This document shows positions 1 through 4,264 of a stretch of DNA of 6,508 nucleotides, one piece after another. A program made the translations under genes and the position numbers. A model generated the notes under the pieces. That model saw nothing but the letters and a program-made list of their open reading frames with translations, was not told the origin of the DNA and searched no databases. This stretch comes from CAZQLW01 sp964639875. Lineage in GTDB: Archaea; Nanobdellota; Nanobdellia; Woesearchaeales; GW2011-AR9. The first letter of the stretch is position 1, and each line of letters opens with the position of its first letter. The DNA lies in contig CAZXEM010000062.1 of NCBI GenBank assembly GCA_964639875.1, forward strand, positions 1 through 6,508, given 5' to 3'.

Positions 1-43
1 ATTATTAAAAAAGAGGTGGCGAAAAATCATAACTGATTTTTGA
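1..43 (+). other. Possible 3' end of an upstream plus-strand gene
   Basis: The first bases stay open in two plus-strand frames. One ends in ...KEVAKNHN with a TGA at 34-36. The other ends in ...KRWRKIITDF with a TGA at 41-43. Either could be the C-terminus of a gene that begins left of the window, and too little is present to choose between them or name a product. A T-run follows at 50-56, as expected after a gene end. The stretch could equally be plain intergenic DNA. Confidence 0.25.
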
Positions 44-56
44 ACCATCTTTTTTT
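22..56 (+). terminator. Small AT hairpin followed by a T-run
   Basis: Bases 22-29 (AAAAATCA) and 34-41 (TGATTTTT) form a perfect 8-bp inverted repeat around a 4-base loop. Seven T's follow at 50-56. Archaeal RNA polymerase terminates at oligo-T tracts, so the T-run is a plausible terminator for an upstream gene. The hairpin is A/T-rich and weak and its role is uncertain. Confidence 0.35.
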
Positions 57-76
57 AGAGTTAATACTTAAAAAAA

Positions 77-83
77 GAGGTGA
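77..83 (+). promoter_or_regulatory. Strong Shine-Dalgarno site for the gene at 90
   Basis: GAGGTGA is fully complementary to the conserved 3' end of archaeal 16S rRNA and lies 6 bases before the ATG at 90. It fixes that start. No other gene in the window has a comparable site. Confidence 0.8.
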
Positions 84-89
84 AACAAA

Positions 90-314
90 ATGGCAGGATT
101 AGAATTAGCAGAAGTCATCTTAGCAGTAATTATTGGAACATTAGCGGCAATAGTTTATTCATTAAGGGTCTTAATTCTTATGGAACGAAGAGTAGCTTCA
201 ATGGAATTGAACATCCAGAGAATGACTGCAAGAGTTCTTAAAGAAGAAGCAGTGATTGAAAGAGCAATCAAAGGAAGAGCTTCAAAGAGAAAACCTAAAA
301 AACGTAAAAGATAA
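90..314 (+). CDS. Small single-pass membrane protein with a basic C-terminal tail
   Basis: I do not recognise the family of this 74-residue protein. It opens with a short, slightly acidic N-terminus, then a hydrophobic segment at about residues 5-31 that should span the membrane once. An amphipathic, charged helix (about 32-62) comes next, and the last 12 residues are almost all Lys and Arg (RASKRKPKKRKR). By the positive-inside rule the N-terminus should face out and the basic tail should sit in the cytoplasm, where it could touch nucleic acid, ribosomes or acidic lipids; that role is inference. The start is secured by a perfect Shine-Dalgarno site. The gene ends 2 bp from the stop codon of the convergent tfe gene. 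The strong ribosome site and normal codon structure argue that it is real. Confidence 0.75.
   Translation: MAGLELAEVILAVIIGTLAAIVYSLRVLILMERRVASMELNIQRMTARVLKEEAVIERAIKGRASKRKPKKRKR
297..302 (-). terminator. Oligo-T tract (minus strand) downstream of tfe
   Basis: Six A's on the plus strand at 297-302 read as TTTTTT on the minus strand, 14 bases after the tfe stop codon (317-319). They come from Lys codons in the basic tail of the convergent small gene. This is a short but plausible archaeal terminator for the rnz-hjc-tfe cluster. Confidence 0.35.
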
Positions 315-316
315 TT

Positions 317-1009
317 TTATTTCTTTTTCTTTTTAATTACTTTTTTTTTAACAATTTTTTTCTTAACAACTTTCTTTTTAGAATTTTTTTTCTTAACAGT
401 TGTTTTTTTAACTACCTTCTTTTTAACAACTTTCTTTTTTGGAGATTTTTTTTCAACCTGAGGTGTTACTCTTTGCTTAGCGGCTCTAACTTTGTTTATT
501 TCAGTTAAATGAGCAACTTCAGTTTCAATCTCTTTAATTTTATTTTTAATTTTTGCAATTTTGTCTTCACTTGTATCTTGACTGAACAATTCTCCGCATT
601 CAGGGCAATGAAATTCAAAGTCCATTGCTTGATCAAAATTTAATCGTACACAATCATTAGGGCAAACAAAAAATAATTCTTTTTCTTCTTCTTCCAATCG
701 AGATTTTAATTTAATTAAGGATTCCTTTTTCTTTTTAAAATAAATAAATCTAATACTTTCGGGCAGGAGAGTCCAATAATAAACATACCAGCCTTTTTCT
801 TTATCTTTTTTACGATTAAATCCAACTAAATTATGATTATAAAGAAGATAAAGTAATTTTCGAACTAGTTTGATGTCCATTTTAGTCTTATCAGCTAAAA
901 TGAATTCAGAAATATTTTCTTGACCATAAAGTTTTTCGATTAAAGGTTTACCCTCTTGGCCAATAATTGATAATGTAATTTCTTCGATTTTTTTTTGAGT
1001 TAAACGCAT
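317..1009 (-). CDS. tfe: Transcription initiation factor E, alpha subunit (TFE), with a lysine-repeat tail
   Basis: TFE is the archaeal counterpart of TFIIE-alpha. It joins the TBP-TFB-RNA polymerase complex and helps open the promoter. Residues 1-85 look like the winged-helix domain (conserved-looking ...DKTKMDIKLVRKLLYLL..., then a Trp/Tyr-rich wing GWYVYYWTL). A charged helix follows at 86-112. The zinc ribbon has Cys116, Cys120, Cys135 and Cys138 (FFVCPNDC ... FHCPECGELF), with the typical LNFDQAMD stretch between the pairs. A second charged, coiled-coil-like helix covers about 148-178. The protein then ends in roughly 45 residues of KKKVVKK-like repeats (187-230), which makes it longer than usual archaeal TFEs; these normally end soon after the ribbon. 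It is the last gene of the rnz-hjc-tfe cluster. No Shine-Dalgarno site is visible, and a TATA-like TTTAAAAG at the end of hjc could drive it separately. Confidence 0.9.
   Translation of the reverse strand: MRLTQKKIEEITLSIIGQEGKPLIEKLYGQENISEFILADKTKMDIKLVRKLLYLLYNHNLVGFNRKKDKEKGWYVYYWTLLPESIRFIYFKKKKESLIKLKSRLEEEEKELFFVCPNDCVRLNFDQAMDFEFHCPECGELFSQDTSEDKIAKIKNKIKEIETEVAHLTEINKVRAAKQRVTPQVEKKSPKKKVVKKKVVKKTTVKKKNSKKKVVKKKIVKKKVIKKKKK
319..460 (-). repeat. Degenerate coding repeat for the KKKVV tail of TFE
   Basis: The 3' end of tfe is built from imperfect copies of a unit of about 15 to 21 bases that encode Lys-Lys-Lys-(Val/Ile)-Val. On the plus strand it reads as T-runs broken by TTAACAA or TTAACTA blocks; the string AACAACTTTCTTTTT occurs near 365 and again near 425. 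Such runs can expand or contract by slippage, so tail length may vary between strains. Confidence 0.6.
324..361 (+). terminator. Oligo-T tracts downstream of the 90-314 gene, inside antisense tfe
   Basis: Plus-strand T-runs at 324-328, 330-334, 341-349 (nine T's) and 355-361 begin 9 bases after the stop codon at 312-314. They are the reverse complement of the AAA/AAG lysine codons of the TFE tail. Archaeal RNA polymerase terminates on such T-runs, so they probably end the small gene's transcript. Confidence 0.5.
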
Positions 1010-1035
1010 ATTATCTCTAATATTGGTATTTATCC

Positions 1036-1043
1036 CTTTTAAA
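1036..1043 (-). promoter_or_regulatory. TATA-like box for tfe
   Basis: Minus-strand TTTAAAAG is centred about 30 bp upstream of the tfe ATG (1009) and overlaps the hjc stop codon (1039-1041). Its position would give a transcript with a leader of only a few bases. Co-transcription from the rnz promoter is also possible. Confidence 0.4.
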
Positions 1044-1452
1044 CCTTTCGGTTTTCATCACTCTTTTGCAGTAATTCTTCTTTATTTAAACCTCTTCTTT
1101 GCGCTAACTCTAAAGAAATAAGCTTACATTTACCTGTGTCTTGCATATCTTCGGGCATTAAAAAGTACCAATCTTGATTAGGAAACTTTACTGCGACCCA
1201 TGCTTCAGAGCCAAAATTGTTAGAAAAAGTTAATAATTGTTCAATTTCAGCATTTTGAAAGTACTTTTTTTGATCTTTAGTAACTTTACATTCAATCGCA
1301 AGTCTTCTAATTGCGTTAGCAGCAAGAAGGTCAGGAGAGGGATATCTTGACGAACCAGAGCCCGCTGCTCTGATACAACTAAATTCGTTCTCATTGAAGA
1401 ATTTAACCAGTTCTCTCTCACCTTTACTACCTTTAGCTTTACGGTTTATCAT
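1039..1452 (-). CDS. hjc: Archaeal Holliday junction resolvase Hjc
   Basis: Hjc is a homodimeric, metal-dependent nuclease that cuts four-way DNA junctions in recombination and fork repair. The 137-residue length fits the family. The nuclease core is visible: KGSKGERELVKFF carries the N-terminal Glu12, AAGSGSSRYPSPDLLA carries Ser/Gly contacts and metal ligand Asp41, and LAIECKV supplies the Glu54-x-Lys56 pair of the E-x-K motif. A conserved Gln-rich helix (NAEIEQLLTFSNNFG) and the AWVAVKF strand follow, as in other Hjc proteins. The gene starts 8 bp after the rnz stop codon and ends 29 bp before tfe, so it is probably in one transcript with rnz. No Shine-Dalgarno site precedes the ATG; the bases before it are TTCTTAAA. 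Confidence 0.92.
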   Translation of the reverse strand: MINRKAKGSKGERELVKFFNENEFSCIRAAGSGSSRYPSPDLLAANAIRRLAIECKVTKDQKKYFQNAEIEQLLTFSNNFGSEAWVAVKFPNQDWYFLMPEDMQDTGKCKLISLELAQRRGLNKEELLQKSDENRKV

Positions 1453-1460
1453 TTTAAGAA

Positions 1461-2351
1461 TTAAACTTTAATTTTCATAAAATCTTCAGCCACAATAGTA
1501 TTATCAAAATAAGTTCTTGCTTCAGAAACAATTTCTGAAATACTTTTATACCGAGGACTAATATGGGTGATCACTAATTTTTGCGCATTATTTTCAGAAG
1601 CGATTAACGCTGCATCTTTTACGGTTAGGTGCATATATTTTTTTGTTTTTTCTTTAATATCGCTAAGGTGTGTTCCTTCTGAAATTAATAAATCTGCATT
1701 TTCTGCTAATTTATTTGCACCGTTACAAGGTAATGTGTCCGCAACATAACTTATTTTTTTCCCTACAACTAAATAAGTTAGATCTGACGATTTAATTTTT
1801 TTACCTTCATGAATCACATCATTGCCGTCCTGCAGTTTCCCTAAAATCGGACCAGATAAACCTAACTTTTCAGCTTTAGCAACTTTAATCCGTAACCTAT
1901 CTTTCTCAATAAAACTAAATCCTACACAATCAGCAGAATGTTTTAATGGTTCTGCCGTTAATTGAAAATCATCATTTTCAAAACAAACTCCGGACTTAAC
2001 TTCTTTAATTTCATAGGGGATAATATCGTTAGACGCAAATGATTTAAACATATGTTCTAAATATTTTTTACTTCCTTTCGGGCCGTAAATGTATAACTTC
2101 TTAGCGTACTGATCTGCACCCATGCTACTCATCAATCCAGGAATTCCAAAAACATGATCGCCGTGCCAATGGCTAATTAATAGTCTGGTGATTTTTGCAG
2201 GTTTAATCCCGGTTAAACGCATCTGCCTTTGTACATTTTCACCACAATCAAACAAAATATTTTCGTTTTTATAACTAAGCATAAAGCTAGGATGATTACG
2301 TTTCTTAGTTGGTTGCATACAACTAGTTCCCAGGAAAATTATTTCTACCAT
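1461..2351 (-). CDS. rnz: Ribonuclease Z (tRNA 3' endonuclease), short form
   Basis: RNase Z removes the 3' trailer from precursor tRNAs so that CCA can be present or added. This 296-residue metallo-beta-lactamase-fold protein has the short-form length. Visible zinc-site residues are His61, His63, Asp65 and His66 (SHWHGDHVFG), His138 (LKHSAD), Asp205 (SYVADT) and His263 (ITHISPRY). The family's His241 (YMHLT) and a SEGTH block equivalent to the usual HEAT loop are also present. The exosite arm that clamps the tRNA elbow is recognisable at about 153-176 (KVAKAEKLGLSGPILGKL). The N-terminus MVEIIFLGTS is typical, which supports the start. It is the first gene of the rnz-hjc-tfe cluster. It lacks a Shine-Dalgarno site and has a TATA-like box about 30 bp before the ATG. 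Confidence 0.95.
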   Translation of the reverse strand: MVEIIFLGTSCMQPTKKRNHPSFMLSYKNENILFDCGENVQRQMRLTGIKPAKITRLLISHWHGDHVFGIPGLMSSMGADQYAKKLYIYGPKGSKKYLEHMFKSFASNDIIPYEIKEVKSGVCFENDDFQLTAEPLKHSADCVGFSFIEKDRLRIKVAKAEKLGLSGPILGKLQDGNDVIHEGKKIKSSDLTYLVVGKKISYVADTLPCNGANKLAENADLLISEGTHLSDIKEKTKKYMHLTVKDAALIASENNAQKLVITHISPRYKSISEIVSEARTYFDNTIVAEDFMKIKV

Positions 2352-2376
2352 CTTACATTGTTTAACATATGGGTTG

Positions 2377-2386
2377 TATTAATAAA
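2377..2386 (-). promoter_or_regulatory. TATA-like box for rnz
   Basis: Minus-strand TTTATTAATA is centred 30 bp upstream of the rnz ATG (2351). With an archaeal spacing of about 26 bp to the start site, the transcript would have a leader of a few bases at most. It probably drives rnz-hjc and perhaps tfe. Confidence 0.55.
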
Positions 2387-2389
2387 TTT

Positions 2390-2437
2390 ATTCCTCATTA
2401 TAGTAATATTAATTAACAATTATATGTAATGAGGAAT
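2390..2437. repeat. 11-bp perfect inverted repeat upstream of the rnz promoter
   Basis: ATTCCTCATTA at 2390-2400 and TAATGAGGAAT at 2427-2437 are perfect complements around a 26-base AT-rich spacer. The inner TAAT (2404-2407) and ATTA (2419-2422) could extend the stem. One arm begins 4 bp from the rnz TATA-like box, where the B-recognition element would lie. It could be an operator for a dimeric regulator, or a 3'-end hairpin of the HAD transcript. No oligo-T follows it on the minus strand. Confidence 0.6.
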
Positions 2438-2443
2438 GATCAG

Positions 2444-2478
2444 AAATTCTTAGGGATTTCTCGTTTAACTAAGAATTT
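2444..2478. repeat. 10-bp perfect inverted repeat downstream of the HAD gene
   Basis: AAATTCTTAG at 2444-2453 pairs exactly with CTAAGAATTT at 2469-2478 around a 15-base loop. The left arm can instead pair, over 8 bp, with a second CTAAGAAT at 2483-2490, so two mutually exclusive hairpins are possible. It lies 16 bases beyond the HAD stop codon in that gene's 3' direction. It may mark the 3' end of that transcript, although no minus-strand T-run is present. Confidence 0.55.
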
Positions 2479-2490
2479 TTAACTAAGAAT
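2464..2490. repeat. Two tandem copies of a 14-bp unit
   Basis: TTTAACTAAGAAT occurs at 2464-2476 and again, identically, at 2478-2490, giving a 14-bp period. It lies directly after the HAD stop codon (2494-2496 on the minus strand) and supplies the right arms of the neighbouring inverted repeat. Confidence 0.75.
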
Positions 2491-2493
2491 AAT

Positions 2494-3132
2494 TCACATT
2501 TCTAAAACTTTTTCTAATTCTCGCAAACTTTTAATCTTAGGATGATAATCACGAGAATTTCTTCTATCAATCAAAACAGCTTTCATTCCAATATTTTTTG
2601 CAGCCATAATATCACTTTGAACACTATCTCCCACCATTACACAATCATTTACAGTTAACCCTAAATCTTTAATTACTTGTTCAAAGAAACTTTTATCGGT
2701 TTTGATTAATCCTAGTTCGTAAGAAAAGTAAGTTTTATCAAAAAACTTTTCTAAAGCAAACTTTTCTAATACTTTATTCACAGAAAAACAATCAGTATTG
2801 GAAACAAGGATGATTTGATATTTTTCTTTCAATTTTGTTAGTACTTCTTCAAGTTCTTGATAAGGTTGAGCTAAGAGCCAGGATTTGTTCCAGATTCCAA
2901 TCAATTCTTCGATTTTTTCTTTTTTTGGTTCAATACTAAATTCTTTACAGATATTTTCAAACGCTTCTTTTAATTCATTAAATTTAGAAGTCATCATTGC
3001 TCGTTCCATTCTAACAATATATTCTGGGAATGGTAATTTAAGATTTAAAATATTTTTAACTTGTTTTACGGGACTCCAAACTCCATTTTCTACTAAAGTT
3101 CCCCAGAAGTCGAACAAGATTGCTTTTACCAT
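2494..3132 (-). CDS. HAD-superfamily hydrolase (haloacid dehalogenase-like)
   Basis: This is a HAD-fold hydrolase of about 212 residues with an alpha-helical C1 cap (about 17-90). Motif I is ILFDFWGTLV with nucleophile Asp8. Motif II is LVSNTD with Ser111. The motif III lysine is Lys144 in GLIKTDKSFF. Motif IV is MVGDSVQSD with Asp169 and Asp174. The usual second Asp of motif I (DxD) is Trp10, so the general acid/base of HAD phosphatases is missing; the substrate cannot be named. Two in-frame ATGs exist, at 3144 and 3132. I prefer 3132: the protein then begins MVKAILFDFWGT as relatives do, and a TATA box is centred 26 to 27 bp upstream, matching the leaderless pattern here. The 3144 start would place that box only about 15 bp away. 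The gene is divergent from tyrS. Confidence 0.85.
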   Translation of the reverse strand: MVKAILFDFWGTLVENGVWSPVKQVKNILNLKLPFPEYIVRMERAMMTSKFNELKEAFENICKEFSIEPKKEKIEELIGIWNKSWLLAQPYQELEEVLTKLKEKYQIILVSNTDCFSVNKVLEKFALEKFFDKTYFSYELGLIKTDKSFFEQVIKDLGLTVNDCVMVGDSVQSDIMAAKNIGMKAVLIDRRNSRDYHPKIKSLRELEKVLEM

Positions 3133-3152
3133 AAATATGACCAATAATTTTC

Positions 3153-3163
3153 AATATATAAAT
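3153..3163 (-). promoter_or_regulatory. TATA box for the HAD gene
   Basis: Minus-strand ATTTATATATT has its core centred near 3158.5. That is 26 to 27 bp upstream of the ATG at 3132 but only about 15 bp upstream of the ATG at 3144, so it helps to decide the start. Confidence 0.6.
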
Positions 3164-3183
3164 AATTTACTGAATTTTAGGAG

Positions 3184-3196
3184 TTAAATATATAAA
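3184..3196 (+). promoter_or_regulatory. TATA box for tyrS
   Basis: TTAAATATATAAA is centred about 28 bp before the tyrS ATG (3219). There is no Shine-Dalgarno site between them, so tyrS mRNA is probably leaderless. The box lies about 30 bp from the divergent HAD box. Confidence 0.65.
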
Positions 3197-3218
3197 CCAA
3201 AGTCAATTAACTAATGAT

Positions 3219-4247
3219 ATGAAACCGGAAGAAAAGCATGAACTTATCATCAATAAATTACAAGAAGTTGTTGGCGAAGAAAAAATCAAAGAAGTTTTGA
3301 AAAAAAGGGATTTGAAAATTTATTGGGGTACTGCTCCAACAGGTAAACCACATGTAGGTTATTTAGTTCCAATTTTAAAGATTGCAGATTTCCTTCAAGC
3401 AGGTTGTCAAGTTACAATTCTTTTTGCCAATATGCACGCGTATTTAGATAATATGAAATCTTCTTGGGAATTGTTAGAAAAGAGAACCGAGTATTATCAG
3501 TATATCATCAAAGAAATGCTTAAACTTGTTAACGTGCCTGTAAATAAACTTAAATTTGTTATTGGTACAGATTTTCAATTAACAAAAAATTACACCTTAG
3601 ATGTTTACAAACTTTCAGCAATAACTTCAACAAAGGATACGCAAAAAGCAGGTGCGGAAGTTGTTAAACAAGTAGATAATCCTAAAATGAGTGGGTTACT
3701 TTATCCGATTTTACAAGCTTTAGATGAAGTTCATCTTGACGTTGATGCCCAGTTTGGTGGTGTTGATCAAAGAAAAATATTTATGTTTGCTCGTGAGTTT
3801 TTACCTAAAATCGGTTATGAGAAACGGGTTCATTTAATGAATCATTTAGTTCCAGGATTGGGCGAAAGTGGAAAAATGAGTTCTTCAGAACCAAATTCTA
3901 AAATTGATTTTGACGATACTGATAAACAGGTCCGTAAAAAAATTAATAAAGCATTTAGTGTTGATGGCGTAGTAGAAAATAATGGTTTGTTAGCATTATT
4001 AAAATTTGTCATTTTCAAAAAGTTGGATGTGGAAAAAAGAGATTTTGTTATTGACCGACCAGAACAATATGGTGGTAAGATTTCATTTAAAACTTATCAA
4101 GAAGTTGAAGATGCTTTTTCTAAAAAAGAATTAGCTTCTGTAGATTTAAAACAGGGTATGGCCGAGGAAGTAATTAAATTAATTACCCCTTTAAGAATCG
4201 CGTTAGAAAAGAAAAGTAAGTTGTACCAAGAAGCTTATCCTAATTAA
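3219..4247 (+). CDS. tyrS: Tyrosyl-tRNA synthetase, archaeal/eukaryotic type
   Basis: TyrRS charges tRNA-Tyr with tyrosine using ATP. It is a class I enzyme that works as a homodimer in the cytoplasm. The 342 residues cover the Rossmann catalytic domain and the anticodon-binding domain. The HIGH motif is PHVGY (His45-Tyr48) and the KMSKS loop is KMSSS (219-223). The tyrosine pocket is visible: Tyr35, Tyr162, Gln166, Asp169 and Gln184, the last four keeping the spacing of Tyr151, Gln155, Asp158 and Gln173 in the Methanocaldococcus jannaschii enzyme. Long stretches (LKIYWGTAPTGKPHV, HAYLDNMK, KAGAEVVKQV, VDAQFGGVDQRKIF, KRVHLMN) match, from memory, the human cytosolic enzyme more closely than typical archaeal TyrRS. 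There is no C-terminal EMAPII-like domain. It has its own leaderless-type promoter and ends at T-runs that overlap the M16 stop codon. Confidence 0.95.
   Translation: MKPEEKHELIINKLQEVVGEEKIKEVLKKRDLKIYWGTAPTGKPHVGYLVPILKIADFLQAGCQVTILFANMHAYLDNMKSSWELLEKRTEYYQYIIKEMLKLVNVPVNKLKFVIGTDFQLTKNYTLDVYKLSAITSTKDTQKAGAEVVKQVDNPKMSGLLYPILQALDEVHLDVDAQFGGVDQRKIFMFAREFLPKIGYEKRVHLMNHLVPGLGESGKMSSSEPNSKIDFDDTDKQVRKKINKAFSVDGVVENNGLLALLKFVIFKKLDVEKRDFVIDRPEQYGGKISFKTYQEVEDAFSKKELASVDLKQGMAEEVIKLITPLRIALEKKSKLYQEAYPN
4203..4216 (-). terminator. Possible T-rich terminator of the M16 gene inside antisense tyrS
   Basis: On the minus strand this stretch reads ACTTTTCTTTTCTA, starting 46 bases after the M16 stop codon. 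It is the complement of the Lys-rich EKKSK codons of tyrS. No better T-run lies closer on that strand. The T-runs are only four bases long, so the call is weak. Confidence 0.25.
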
Positions 4248-4249
4248 TC

Positions 4250-4264
4250 TTTTTGTTTTTTTTT
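4250..4264 (+). terminator. T-run terminator for tyrS
   Basis: Five T's (4250-4254) and nine T's (4256-4264) follow the tyrS stop codon (4245-4247) by two bases, the usual form of an archaeal terminator. The tract overlaps the stop codon of the convergent M16 gene (4263-4265). Confidence 0.65.

Noticed and set aside
319..460. Poly-lysine end of tfe considered as a frameshift or sequencing artefact
   Set aside because: The frame keeps a regular KKKVV pattern in varied codons to a proper stop 2 bp from the neighbouring gene, which an artefact would not produce.
1230..1421. 63-codon minus-strand frame inside hjc
   Set aside because: It lies wholly within hjc in another frame, and hjc has clear nuclease motifs. 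The translation shows no domain.
1567..1749. 60-codon plus-strand frame opposite rnz
   Set aside because: It is antisense to well-conserved rnz sequence. The Cys/Phe-rich translation is typical of a shadow frame.
2229..2429. 66-codon plus-strand frame across the rnz start and the intergenic region
   Set aside because: It overlaps the rnz N-terminus and promoter on the other strand and has no ribosome site. Its hydrophobic look comes from AT-rich sequence.
2390..2490. Inverted and tandem repeats considered as a CRISPR fragment or transposon end
   Set aside because: The tandem has only two 14-bp units with no spacers. No transposase or target duplication is present.
2885..3187. 100-codon plus-strand frame opposite the HAD gene
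   Set aside because: It is antisense to the HAD motifs. No promoter or ribosome site is seen and the translation is low in information.
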